Part shown: in pieces, positions 46,431 through 59,408 of the stretch
How positions within the stretch are numbered: the first letter of the stretch is position 1
Layout: every line of letters starts with the position of its first letter
Assembly (NCBI GenBank): GCA_947650285.1
Contig: CANTFL010000529.1
Location: forward strand, 1 to 64,000
Source of the DNA: Hyaloperonospora brassicae
Lineage: Eukaryota; Oomycota; Peronosporomycetes; Peronosporales; Peronosporaceae
DNA length: 64,000 bases
Direction: 5' to 3'
Notes under the pieces: generated by a model
Database searches by the model: none
Told to the model about the DNA's origin: nothing
What the model saw: the letters and a program-made list of their open reading frames with translations, nothing else
Position numbers and translations under genes: made by a program

Positions 46431-46905
46431 TTGGGCAGGTGGTTTGGCCTCCCGTTGAATAGAAAGCGACCTGTGTCTGTACGCACTTCGCATTTGGATC
46501 ATTTGGCCAGGCGGAACAACTGTTTTAACCCCCCTGCGATCGGACGCAGGAAACCTAGCGGTTCATATTTAAGATCTCGGAATGGCTCAAGTGGTCAGAA
46601 GGCTCGCGGATCAAGCATCAATTTGGACACAGGCGACTCTGGGAGAGCGCCTGAGTATACTTGCGATCGAGTGAAGAATTTCCACTCGATCCACCCCACG
46701 TTTGACCGGGTGGAGAACTTAAACCCGATCAACCCCTATTCTTAAAACGGTCTAGTTCAGCTTCAACCTAATTCCACCAAGAAGAGTGCAACCCGCCCCA
46801 CCGACGGGTACACAAGGTAAGCAAGAAGACACAGAGCACGGAATCGGGGTACCCCCTCCATTAGTCGGTCGTCCGGGCACCAGTGAAGAGTCGGAATTAC
46901 AAGGA
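46431..46905 (+). repeat. Retroelement-like fragment, plus copy of an inverted pair
   Basis: The region has an open frame with GRRKPSG, LRSRNGSSGQK and TFDRVENLNPINP. It is followed by AGAGTGCAACCCGCCCCACC, then a GGGTACCCCCTCC..TTAGTCGG..GTCCGGGC stretch. The same blocks occur in reverse complement at 53460-53890. It is probably the leader and gag start of a retrotransposon present in two opposing copies (inference). Confidence 0.45.
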
Positions 46906-46949
46906 ATTTGAAATTACCACTCAACCACGCGCCCATCAATATCAGTCGA

Positions 46950-49900
46950 TTTATATTGACGATTAATAACTTCTACGCTCAATCACAACTGGAAATGAAC
47001 TGAAGCAGACGTAAGAAGTGTAATTTTTAATCAAAGCGTTATCCGTGTTTGTTTCGTTTACTTGTTACGAAAATATCAATATGGCAATCCAAGTTATATA
47101 AAAACAGATGAAGGTTTATTCGGGCGCGCATTATAACTATTCGGAAACCGAAAACGAAGAGACAACCTCAATGCCGCAAATTTGCTTGGTATCCACAGCA
47201 ATATTGTTTAGTTAGAACCGTCGATTATGATTATACAACTTCGCGGAAGGCGAGCCGGTGCTTAAGTCTTTTTAAAATATTTCGAAGAGATACGCTTTCT
47301 TCTACGACCACGAGGAAGGTCGCACGCGAATTCATAGATGTGGTATAGAATATCAACGGACCCCAATAGACTTAATTAAGCATAAGTCGGTTATTTCTTT
47401 CGTAAAATTAAGAAACGACATACCATATGCTCTCCAAGCTAATCGGATCTGCTAGGCGCCACGGATTAAATGTGGGCTCGAATCCATTCGTAGAAAGACT
47501 TTATTGAATAATCATCGGTGCTAGCGCCGAGAGTAGACATGATGTTTAATTATTTTGTATTTATTTGCTAACGTCAGCATGATGTTTGAAATGGTCTAGG
47601 CAAGTACAAGTGTCGGTGGAGGAACTTGTCTTGCCGAAATTACTATGCGGCCGAGTGCCATGTAGGCTCGTGACAAAGCAATCCAATATAAGCATGTGAA
47701 CGCACTTTTAAATACACTTGTTGTTGACCTGTGTGGCCGGAGTGCAATTTCCCGTAGCTGAAGTGGATTACAGTCCCAGAATCTCAAAGAACTCTGTAAC
47801 GGAGAAGATTTTTTCACATTATACTACTGCAATGCGCTTCGTAAAATTTTTCACGCGTCAAAAAGATATTAAATTAACTAGATGCGCTGTGAGGTGACCT
47901 CGACCTTGATGGAACCGTCTTGGAAACGATTCTGCAAACGATGTCGTAGATGATGCGACACCGGCGGTGCCTGACTATTAACGTGATACCGATAGTATTT
48001 CGGCATCCCGTATCGTCCCTCTCCCTACCCTGTTTAGCGGCTGATAATTGTCGCCAACGATCTTGAGTAGTCGGGTAATATCAGAAAATATGAGCCGCCG
48101 TCTCTTTTAAACCGTTTCACCGCTCGAATTTTTGCCGATGTTACCTGCGGGGGCCCAGCACGGTAGATAAATCGATGATTGGCCGTGACTTGATAACAGG
48201 TACGAACCTTATTCTCAGCGAGAATTTGCGCGTGTTTACAAATCTTAGAGAGTCTTTGTTGTGCAGCCGCTGCAAGAAAGGTTATGACTAGCTAGTTTAT
48301 TGAATGAACAGCTTCTATATTTTATTTATGAATGTCTCATTATTTTGAAGTGCTTATAAATTGACATATGATAATGTGTACCACTTTATTTATACGGGTG
48401 TGTATCGAGCCTTGTAGGGAGTTAATAAATCAATTACCTGATATAATGGTGTCACATCATATGCGCTTCACAATTACATGGTAGGGAACGTCGCATTAGT
48501 GCTTCGCTGTAGAGCCTTTTGGTCGGAGAGCCAAGGGCATAGACTTGCCAGGCTAAAAAAATATATTTGTAAAGCCTTAGTGATTCTTGTGGCAAGGTAG
48601 AGAATGCTTCGTATTGCATGGTGGTACTTAAATCTTCTTTGAGGATTTCATTATTTCAAGTTATAACTTTAAAGTTGCTAGAGATCAGTAATAATCGTTT
48701 AATAGTCAGTATATGTATCTGCACACCGAACGTAATCGGGCTCCCTCAACCTAATAAATGTATAGGATACCTACACTTATAGCAGTGTTGGCTAGCTCTC
48801 TATAATTTTGTAATGTGCCGAGGATGGCAATTCTATAAACCAATTAGGTTCATAAAGAGAAACATTTGGAACAATAAATATGTACTATATGTAAGCTTCC
48901 AATATATATTTCGATTTATTTCAACTGTATTTACCTCTAATTTTAAGCACAGGAGCTGGAGCACCTCCAATTCTACGCATCAAGCATCAATTGGAGAACA
49001 ACTTATTGATATTGTAGCTGGTTAGAACTAATGAGTGACATCCTACCAAATAGATCCTTCGAAGGTCATGTTTACTCATAAATTACTTTATGAGGTAAAT
49101 ATGGTATGTTTGTATGATTATATTAACAGACTTTATATTTATATTGGTATATTAAGATGCCATTGTCACGTAATTGTCTCACGCTTTGTAGATACGATAA
49201 GTCAAATTCGCATTGGTCAATTGTGTAACATGTGCACCATGATACGGTCTCAATAGTTAAAGTATTACACACGCGATTCAACACACCACGCACTAGATTT
49301 TGCCAGGAATAGTCATCCTGCAGTGACTTTGTGAATAGTGGCTATTGTACCAAATTTAATAGCTCGTATCTCTTTCGGATGAAGGCTTATGAATAAGAGT
49401 TTGCAACAACTAGACCTTGACCCGTCTGACACGGGTGCATTTGCTAGATACAATACTTCATTTTCCATTTCATTGATATATATACAAATGGAAAATGAAG
49501 TCATGAGCGTGCATTAAAAATGGCATCTCGACGAAGACGGGAATGGTAGATAACATTAGATTGTGTGTACGTCATAGAATGCATAACAAAATGTTAAAAT
49601 AGTGAAAGTAATCTTATCGCCTTGTTATTGAATTTCATATTATAAGAAGTGGTTCATCGATCGAAATCATATAGTGTGCTGGATTGAAGATCGCAAAGAG
49701 TGATGATGAGATACTGAAGCTTTAATGGTGCCACAAGACCGACTGATGAAGGGCTACTAATATACGACAATGTGTTTAATTCCTATTTGAAATGTGTGAT
49801 TGCCAGTAGGTCGGGATGAAACCTTGTTGACAGACTGGACTTAACTTTTACTGGGTGGATAAAGGTAAGTGGAGTGACTGCATATAGATTCTTCATAAGA

Positions 49901-52900
49901 TCGAATTTTCTCTTCAGCAATCGAGCTTGATTCGATCATTTACCACAATGCAGATGCTTTATATGCCTAAACTTACATTTACTTCTCGCTGCATCCGCTA
50001 GCAAACCAGGATGTCATGACTTGAGAGTTCTCTCACCTAGCCAAAGTAATTTGAGCAACTTTTCATACAAACTTAAGCACCTTCAACGATGCGTTCAAGG
50101 CCACAAAATACTGCCCCGAAGAACAATTATTTGTTTTTATTTGAAGTCTTATTAACATTATTTGACACTAATGACCAAAATCTGACACCAAGAAAATTCT
50201 ATTTGCTATCATGGATTTGTTTACCACGTGTTGGTTTACTGCAAAAAAATTCTTGTTCGATACTAGCCAACACCAATATAGACCATCTTGGTTAAAGCCT
50301 TGAGTAGTCGGCAATATCGTTGATCACAGTAAGAAGGGTTTCAATTTCGATCGAGGCCATATGGAGCAATTTCAATCATAAATTGTCTCACATTATTATC
50401 TTTTTGCAATGGATTGTCGGCAAATTTTGAATTTGGACTGCGTGTATATCTCATTTGGGTATCGAATTGCGATCTGCGATCAATTATAATTTACCGTGGT
50501 CGTGGTTAGTCCCACCTACATCTATGATGTAAATCAACAATAATCCAATCGCGATTGCTTTTTTTCGCGATCGATTACAGGCACCAAACAAATAGCCGCC
50601 AATCTACTTTTTCAAGTGTGAATTTGGTTTTGAAAACCCCTCCCTAGCTTGCTCCCAAGGGCCTATTGTACTTAATCAGCAATACTTCAGTAACTCGTAG
50701 ACCCGTGTGAGGTCATGATATTAATTCGGACGTCTATCTTTTATTTGACAATCGTTCACGATCGGGTAGGAGATATTTTGTACAATTATTTGTATGAGGT
50801 ACCATGGTACAACACAAAAGAGTTTCTCATTCATCATCCACTTATTCACATAACGGGATCTGTAATCTATTAATCCAGGTTCGTATTGAAATATTCAAAT
50901 AAAATTTGTGCTTGATCGGACATTATGATACACATCTAACATACCTATGACCAGCTGTGCCACAATCCCGCAAGTGAGCAATATACCTGAATCGAGTCAA
51001 CATCAAATCAACTATTCAATATTTTGTTGTCTATGCTAATTAATAATTGCTGTGACAATAAATTTTGTGTATATAGGTACAGTATAAACTGTGTAACTCA
51101 ATGACGCTTAATGCTTCATGTTCTATGAAATGTAAAAGAGCGTCATTGTAGACAGGTGTAGCATCCCATAAGAAAAAAATATGTCGCGTAGGTCAAGGTC
51201 CTACTTTTGACATACGTTTTTCCACCCAATAATTTAAGATAAGATCATCAGCACAACAACAATCCTTTCATTCGGCTCCTGCCATACCACAATGACGCTT
51301 ATATTTTTGCTGATCTGTGCAAATATACGCAACCAACCCAGCACCTACACAGAATCGACTTGTCACCCAGATTATTGATTGATATCAAAAATTTAGGCCG
51401 GCAACACTTTTTGACACGCTAAAGAGGTTTACATGCCTTCTCAGACTTATGGATTAAATTATATGAGTGTTATGCGTTAGCGTCTAGTCTAGTATCCGCT
51501 AATGTCACCAGCTATTCTAGATTGGTTCTGTCATTTCGCTTTGCATAAACCTCGTCGAAGATCGTAACCGTAAACAAGCAACGCATAATTGAAATATTTT
51601 ATATCCTTGATATGGATCGTTTCATCTTTCAATGAATGGCTGTAGCATTAATATTATCGCAATAGATTCGTTTCCTATTATTTTCTGCATTGGGGCTGGT
51701 AATGTGTGGACATAGTTCTGTGAAGGATACGCTTTCTTCCCTAAGTCGTATCCATGCATCTTCCGTGTTACAAGCAGATTCTCGAGTAACCCCCGACTTT
51801 GTCTAAACCATATAATAATACAAAATTACTATCAGAGCAGTGAGAAGAACTTAAGTCACACAAGGAGTGGTACACGTCGAATAGACGTATTCGGTGTTCC
51901 ATTCTGATGTCCATTTTCAACCCGCTAATGTTTTGATGATAGGATTGCGATTGCATTCTCGACGTTCGTAGACTTGATCAAAGACTACCTCCAACTTAGC
52001 GGACGGGCAGGCCGGATTTCAGGCAGGAACTGACTAAGTTCTCTGCCATAAATTATCAGACAGTAGTCAGGTTTCTCGATCGGTTCTGGATGCAACCGGA
52101 GAAACACTTCATAAATCATTTAGTCGCCACGGCGAATGCAGTACAGGGTTTAATTAATCTCTACACAAAAAAGACACGCTTATACAAGAGACGTATCCAT
52201 TTTGTTCAAGCGATTCTTCACATCAGTTTAAGTATCCTATAAAATTCTTTGAAATGTTTATTAGATTTTATATTGAAACAAGACGGAACTCACGTTGCAT
52301 TCACTTTTTCATTTTAAATCATTCGCTAGTCAGCGTATGTGTCAATCCTTTCACGGGTATCGACTATGATCTTTAAAAAATTGCTTGATAAGATATTTAT
52401 TAGTTAGTTTTTGTGTCTAGCTTTACAGGACAAGACTATGGTGACCTCATAGAAGTTATTTGATACGATATCAATTCCAAAGGCAGGCTGGACTGAACAC
52501 TAAAAATGCAGCCGTAAACTCGTAGCTGTTTAAGTATCAATTTATTTGAGCACGGAAGGCTCATCACAATCTGATACATATGACCAATAGCGGTACCATG
52601 ATCTTGGCGGGTTATTGTTGAGTTGTGCACTTTTCTTGCAATGTCATACAGTCGGCGACATTTGTAACGACTGAGTGACGAGACTGAGTGAATGTGTAAT
52701 GGTGAACACGGTGCAAAGACAAATCAAAATATCTAGAACTACCGGAATTGGGGACTCTATATTCCATCATAGTCAGATCATAAGACATAAGAATGAATTA
52801 AAACGATTGTTGTAGTCCGTACGAAGAATAATACAAAAAAACTTTCTTTCTTCCGTTGATCCATCATTTATTGCGTCAGCAAGGCACTTTTATCGATGCG

Positions 52901-53180
52901 ATGGAAGTTTAAAACGCATACATTGCGATCCGATTTTGTCACGCAATAGCTTGTTCTGAGGTCATCTCACGCATGAGCCATGTGCGTGCCCTTATCTTTT
53001 GTAAAATTTTACCGACAATTCAAATCTAGGATTGCTTCGAAAAAGTGGATATGGCATTTCATCGTTAGCGCAATGCTATTTGATAGAGTACAATGAACGG
53101 AAGGAATGATCTTGCGGCTTCTAACTCAAACTACCTTGGATTAATTCTTCATGCCAAAAATGCGCTTAATGTCATGAATT
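46950..53180. other. AT-rich gene-free region
   Basis: More than 6 kb with no frame above about 75 codons, no recognised domain and no clear repeat structure. It is bracketed by the inverted pair of retroelement-like fragments. Confidence 0.45.
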
Positions 53181-53189
53181 TTGGATAAT

Positions 53190-53300
53190 AGACCATTAAA
53201 TCAACCATCAACGCGTCTAATCAGCTGCGGACGTGCAATGGGTGGTAAGCTGGCAGCTATCACACATGTTTGTTGTTAAATATGTTTTTAACGGATTTGG
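53190..53300 (+). repeat. Diverged LTR remnant related to the 5' LTR of element A
   Basis: Contains CTGCGGACGTGCAATGGGTGGT, close to the CTGGACGCGCGCAATGGGTGGT box of the 5' LTR of element A, with AAATCAACCATCAAC before it. It is short and decayed. Confidence 0.35.
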
Positions 53301-53459
53301 CACGACAGATTATGAACGACAGTAGAAATTCCACACAACCTTCTATTTTTATATAAATCGAGCGCATCCACTCATTCCTGCTCGCTTACTCAGCGCCTGT
53401 CCTAATTTGATGATTTCAACCACATTATTGTAATGAAGTGATGATCGCTTATTTATGGA

Positions 53460-53890
53460 GTCGATACCAACTCTCCATTGGCGCCCGGACTACCGACTAA
53501 CGGAGGGGGTACTCCGATTCCGTGTTCTTGATAGCCTTTCTCACCTTGTGTACCCGTCGGTGGGGCGGGTTGCACTCTTCCAGGTGGACTCATGTCAATG
53601 GAAAACTTGACCGTGTTTGCGATGAGGTCGAGGTTTGATCTCGGCGTGGAAATCTTTACGCCGCGATGAGGGTTGACGCAATCTCGTGGAATTCGTCACG
53701 CGATCACGTATATATTTGTAGGGCGCTCGATATGAGTTCCTCGATCTGTAACAGATCGCCTTGTCCAAATGTAGACCTTGATTGCGAGTCTTCTGACCAC
53801 TTAGGCCGTCTCGCGATCTTGGTTCCTCAACCACAAAGGGTTTCCTACGTCCAGTCGCAGTTGGGGGGGGTAAATATCTCTTGACCCGTG
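53460..53890 (-). repeat. Retroelement-like fragment, minus copy of the inverted pair
   Basis: Reverse-complement counterpart of 46431-46905: GCCCGGACTACCGACTAACG, GGTACTCCGATTCCGTG, GGTGGGGCGGGTTGCACTCTT. The minus frame 53834-53595 begins VEEPRSRDGLSGQKTRNQG, similar to LRSRNGSSGQKARG of the plus copy. Confidence 0.45.
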
Positions 53891-54149
53891 GTCAAACAAT
53901 TCAAGGATGTCACTTGATTAGATTATGTAACTTTTCCTTGACGTCGGGTGGCCAGTGATCCACCCGGAGGAGATGTTGACACGTGTACTTTAAAGCAAAT
54001 TGAGCCCTATTTAGTGTTAACCAATCAAACCCAACAACCTTATCCCTATTTCCATGTCTTGGACATCGCTTGTCACATGTCGCTCTCTCTAGACGGTAGC
54101 GATCTTGTACTTGCGTGGCAAACACCTGATATGCTTGTCTGATTGCGAT

Positions 54150-54385
54150 CACATACCTGATCCCTGATCACGATCTCGATCGCCTCCTCATCGCGATCGC
54201 CTTACTGATCGTGAATCACATGATTTGCTCCACATCAACTCGATCGCGATCACATATCTGATCACCGATCACGATCTAGATCACCTCCCTGATCTAGATC
54301 ACCTCCTTGATCGTGATCACCTCCTCGATCGTGATCGCCTCGCTGATCGCGATCTCCTTACTGATCGCGGTTCCCTTCTTGATTG
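54150..54385. repeat. GATC-rich tandem repeat
   Basis: About a dozen imperfect units of roughly 18-20 bases of the type CTGATCGCGATCACCTCC. The core GATCnnGATC is itself palindromic. No coding potential is seen. Confidence 0.7.
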
Positions 54386-54416
54386 ACGAATTGCCAACAT
54401 AATTTTTCCATGCCGA

Positions 54417-54632
54417 TTACCCCATCTCCAGGACTCGTACCCTTCGTCCGTCATACTTTAGTCCTATATCGCAGGTCCCATCCTGTCCGATATGATATCC
54501 AGCTTTGTATGATCGTCCAGTGGACGCGATCCAACCAGTTGTGGGACCGGCGCTGCCAACCGTTAACTGACTCGGATCTATTCGAAACGCGACCAGTTCC
54601 CCTACCACGAATTTCTGTAGTCGCTTTACCAC
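54417..54632 (-). pseudogene. Possible pol C-terminal fragment
   Basis: 72-codon frame with KFVVGELVAFRI, TTGWIASTGRSYKAGYHIGQ and YDGRRVRVLEMG. It lies just upstream, in the same orientation, of the minus retroelement-like fragment. The family is not recognised; a retroelement origin is inferred only from context. Confidence 0.25.
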
Positions 54633-55100
54633 ATTATCACACTGTTTTACGTGTAGATTACATAATGTTGTTGCAGTAGAAGCTCAGGTGCCTTCTTACA
54701 AGGAAATTTACATGCCCAAAGGTGAACGAAAGGCATCATACAGCGGTGTAACATGCTATTTCAGTAGATTATATAATCTCATTTACCTTCAATTCTTGCG
54801 TCATGTGATTTTGTCTCAAGATTGTAAAAACACGAGGTGTCTACACAAGTTGCGCAGTTATAGTACACTTATGATGCTCAAGAACGATATGAGGTTTAAC
54901 GACATATGCGTAACGTTTCTCTACCCACACTAACCGTGTATTATTAGCATAAAATCGAGGTTTTGCATCATATACTTGCCTGATGGGACGTGGATATCGA
55001 CATAAACAATAGGTTGGTTTCACACTTTTGACCTGACGAGAACAATAATGGTTGCCCTATGACATGTTACATATGAGCTAGGAAATATGAACAACAACTA

Positions 55101-55490
55101 TGTAACGGGGTGATCTGTTACTTAATATTATTATTAATGGTTTCGATAATAAAGAATGTTACTGTGATTGTTCCTCATAGAAAGTCACAAGACAACGTGA
55201 TATTCTTTCAGTGACACAAGGGTCTACTCAATGATTGATATACGAAATGTTAGTAACACACCATTCGCAGCTTTATGCGCGCAATGTGCGGTGATTTGAC
55301 TTCACAATACATGTTCTCGCATTGATGTGATAAAGTTAAGGCAAATTAACAAAAATAAATTTAGGAATTATTTATATTTATACAGATTTTCTTTTACTAC
55401 TACGAAGCTTTTTCGTTCAGTAGTCTGCCTTCCTCTGTGCACGTGTACGTGAGTTAGCAGGGCATTGACTAATATTGCTGTCAGTGAGGT
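55101..55490 (+). repeat. Diverged solo LTR related to the hairpin element
   Basis: Starts TGTAACGGGGTGATCTGTTAC (compare TGTAACGGGGCAGCCCGTTACA). It keeps the same order of boxes: ATTCTTT, TTGATATACGAA, CCATTCGCAGCTTTATGCGCGCAATG then TGCGGTGA, AAAGTTAAGGCAAATTAAC, and CAGATTTTCTTTTACTACT. No internal element follows, so it reads as an old solo LTR. Confidence 0.55.
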
Positions 55491-55807
55491 TTTTCTGTGT
55501 ACTGTTGTCAGCACGAAGCTGCTACTGCCTCGTCACAAACTAAGTAACTTCGAATAAATTAAAAGCCGAGCTGAGAATGTCAGCAATTATACGGACAAGA
55601 TGTCGATCGAAATGAGCCTCGCAAGACAGCACAGAAAACGTTTGCGTAGTAGACACGTGCTTATTGTTTGCTAATGTTGCTGCATGTTTATCACCCTTTG
55701 CTGGTAAGATTACAATAGCAAGTACATAATGAGAAACGGAGTAACGGAAACAGTTCCCTGATAGTGCGCTCAACCACTTAGGTGATTGGCAAAAAGCAAT
55801 CTTGGAA

Positions 55808-56099
55808 CTCGAAGGCTAAACAGTGGGCGCATGACAGATTCAAGAGTTCTTGTATCACCTGTCGAAGCAGATCACCAGCAAGCAAAGGCTGTGGCCATCA
55901 GCCGAGTTCGCGACTACCTGAAAAGCATGTGCCGTCCTCTAGCTTCGTCGACACCAACTTTGTCGTGTCAACAGTCCCAAAGGGATTCGAAGATAATCGA
56001 TCAACGAGTGCGCTAGTGGCACGCACCGTGGGTACCCACGACGCAAAAGGCGGTAGAATGATCGTCGTGACGGACGAAACGCTTGGTCTTGACCATTGA
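55808..56099 (+). other. Protein-like fragment, unknown
   Basis: Two overlapping plus frames share a plausible continuation: SPVEADHQQAKAVAISRVRD followed after a frame change by KHVPSSSFVDTNFVVSTVPK and TVGTHDAKGGRMIVVTDETL, ending at a TGA. It may be a degenerate or intron-containing gene fragment. No family is recognised. Confidence 0.2.
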
Positions 56100-56988
56100 T
56101 GGAAAACTTCTACGTGGTGTAATTTACAGCAAAGCAAGTAGTAAACAGCAGACGCATCGGTAACGCAGAAGGTACAAAGACCGCCGACGCAACGAATACA
56201 ATGGCCGAGAGTGCAGTCCAAATGGATGTGGTCGAAATGTGAGTATTTCGTCCGATAAGTGCACATTTACAACATGTGGTTCTTCGGTCCCAAAACCCCT
56301 CTCAAATAACGACTGACACATTTTGCCATTACATGAAATCTCCGACCTCCGATACGCTCCGATCGGGACAAAGCCAGTACGGATTTGTGTAATAGTGTAC
56401 AATTTTGTGTGGACAAGGGGCTTAAAATATGATTGATTGAGGCAAATTGATTTTCCTTGTGTGCGTGTTCGAAAGTTAAATATTACGTGCTGATCTGCTT
56501 CACTACATCGTGAGTTGTGCCAACGTGTCAATTTACCACGATACGTGGACTGTGGACGAGTTGTACATGATGGGGCTTCAATGTATATGCACGTGCACCC
56601 GTGTCCATGTGTATTTATACGCGCGTTATTGACTGCGCATTGATCTTTATGTTGTATTCAATGACAGGTAAGCAGCTACATGGTGGACTACATGCCGCCC
56701 GTGTGCTACCCAGATGACATGTTCCCCGTGCGTAAATGGTGTACATCGTGATACGATATTATCATGTCCAAGAACATTTTGAGCGATCTGACCTCTACGA
56801 TTAAGGGTAAAATGGATTGTTGTACTATGACGTATATACGCTGTATTATGAGAGCAAGGACGAGCTAAAGTGTCTCGCTGATCTTGTTAATATGTACTTG
56901 TTGTATTTCTCCTTCCTTAGTGCGGAATCACTCAGCATTTATACAATGGCGTGAAGACCATCATTTATGGGTACTGCGGGTTGACAAT

Positions 56989-59213
56989 CTATCCGATGAT
57001 GTCTGTGGTATGCGCAGGTGCTGGATCTACAATGCGCCCGGCGGCTTGAAGTTGTCTGTATCGTTGAATGTGTTGGCTTAGATGACCAGCTTTGTGTGGC
57101 TTGCGCATGGACTTGAGGACGTTTTGTGCTCCGCGGGCCTTGATGTTGTGCTCGCCAAGAAACGAAAGTAACTGCATTTCAGCGACATCGCCTAATTCCA
57201 ACACATCGTCTCGATACTGCGAAGACTTCTCATCAAGCACGAATCCATCAGCAAGAAACAGTTTCATGAATGCAGCGACAATTTTGTCGGTGAATTTCGT
57301 GTGCTTGCTCGAGCCATCAAACGAATCCCAGAGGCGGGGCTCCTGGGTATGCCAGAAGAACCAGACGTCCTTCAGGTTTGTTGACGAGCTCTTTCGGCGA
57401 CGTTTGGCTAAGGGTTCTTTGTCTTTACCCTCACTTCTTTCATGTAAAGATTTTGGTTGTGATTTGTTATAGACCTCAGCTTCAATCATCGAGACGCGAG
57501 ATTCGAGCTTTTGGTTGACCTTGATTAATTGCTCAATCAATGAAGCGTGACGAATATATATTGGACGCTTTGTGATGTCAATCGTACTGTCTGAAGCCTT
57601 GATGGGATTCGGTGGCACATTTGTCTTCGTGTAGCAGGTTAGATGTGAAGACCAAGCTAGAAGTTCGCTGACGGAGCAACCTTGCTGGAATACACACGAT
57701 TCCAAACGTGTGACTACAAGTCCGTCTTTCTTTAGCTGCTTCAACGATGGATAATGGATCAGCAGGTAAGTGATAAGCGTTTCAATCACTATTTCGCTCA
57801 CGTTGTATTGTGTAGTCTTGAGCCCTTGCAATGCATTGAACAGCGCTGTCGCAACAGTTTGTATTTTTGTCTGCGTACTGGAGTTGAAGACATCAAGTGA
57901 TAGGAGAGATACGTCGGTATCGAGGTGTCGCCCACTCAAAACCCGGGCAACCTTATGGTCTTCGGAAGCCGCATTAAAAACGTACGCGAAGGCATTGTTT
58001 GTCGCTGTCATATTCCAGGCGCCTCGGTCGAAGATTCACTGTACACACAGTCCAGCCCCATTCGCATGCTGCGCCCCTCCGCGCCGAAAAGAGTGAGATG
58101 TCAAGCGCTCGGATACGCCAGCTTTTACAGCGACCCGATCAGGAACACGGTTGACGTAGCTGTGTACACCAGGAGCGTTATATGTGATGTTCTCCTTCTT
58201 AGCAGCAGTGGATAATATATCCTGTGAAGACACCACAGCCTCTGGATGATCGAGAAAATCGATGAGCGGAGTTGCTGGAGCTAATATGGACTGTGAGATA
58301 GCCATCTGCTCAGAAAGTTGACTCAGCACGGATATAGTTGGCGATGAGTGGGTCAAGAGGGCGAGATCTATGGCAAGCAGAGGACATGTGGTGAAGTCTT
58401 CGTCATGGAAAAGTGAAAGACCTTGCTCTTCAGAAGTTTTAATTCGGATAAAGCGGACGAAGACTATGTCGCCCGAGCCAATAGACAGGTTTGCCTTCCG
58501 CAGCATTGTAAGGTCCGATGCACGCCCAAAGAGGTACCAAAGCAAACACAACAGCGCCGCATCTTGGTAGTCCGCACTTGTAACTCAGTTGAATACAAGT
58601 ATTCCATCATTTTATTGAGAGCAGACTTTGTGCATGCTGGGGCCTTGTTTACAAACGACCCTGACTCACGCTTCATGCAATGGCGTTCGAATGTCTGTCC
58701 TTTCTTGAGCAAATTCTTTTCAACCACTGCTCGATGCTGTGGAAACTGCTCCAGCAGCCAATTCTTGGCTTGTCGAAAGTACTGCATGGCCGAGTGTCGA
58801 GCTAAGAGCTGTCCCTTTCGGCTTTCCTTGAACGCGAGATACATACCAAACTTGTCCATCACAGCTTTTAGTGCGAGAGGTGTCCTCTCGCGCTGCATGC
58901 ACTGTTGCAGGTACTCCCAAGTAACCTTCTCCTGCTCGAGGAACTTTAAAAATGAGCGCGCTGCGTTCTCACGGGCACGCTTTGTGTTGGCAGGTGCTAG
59001 GTCGGTCGGACTCATCCTCGGTGGAGATGATAAAGCATGGATGTTGTTTGTAAAATATGCGATTGAGTTACCCTTTGTCGGAGATGTCGGAGCTTGTGTA
59101 TTATTTTTAAAATATGCGAATAACTTGGTGTTTGTATAGTGATAACCATCACAGCACTGTTCTCTCCGGCCTGATACGTCGGAGAGGTAGCTGAGAGAGC
59201 TGTACTTGTCCAT
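56989..59213 (-). pseudogene. Crypton-like tyrosine recombinase (broken)
   Basis: Minus-strand coding in three blocks. 59213-58464: N-terminal, core-binding-type helices (ARSFLKFLEQEKVTWEYL, MDKFGMYLAFKESRKG). After a frameshift near 58565: CLLWYLFGRASDLTML, then VSERLTSHSFRRGGAQHANG with the HxxR box of tyrosine recombinases, ending in a TGA where a tryptophan is expected. 58011-56989: NAFAYVFN, likely holding the nucleophilic tyrosine, then a long coiled-coil and basic region (LAKRRRKS), and a conserved-looking C-terminal domain (MKLFLADGFVLD, YRDDVLELGD, HKAGHLSQHIQRY). Cryptons are DNA transposons that move by such an enzyme and are known in oomycetes. One frameshift and one stop make this copy inactive. 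Confidence 0.75.
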
Positions 59214-59408
59214 CTGCTCTCTGATTGGATATAATTTTGCCTTTGTGCAATTTGACTCCTTAAAAAAGAGTTTTATATCACTAGGCTCACACTATTGGTC
59301 AATAAATTCAATATGTTATTCAAGTGCGGTCGGAGATTTAATGGTATTAATCCATAGCACGAAAAACAATCGCTGCCGGACGCCCCGACAGTTACGTCGG
59401 GCTCGAAC

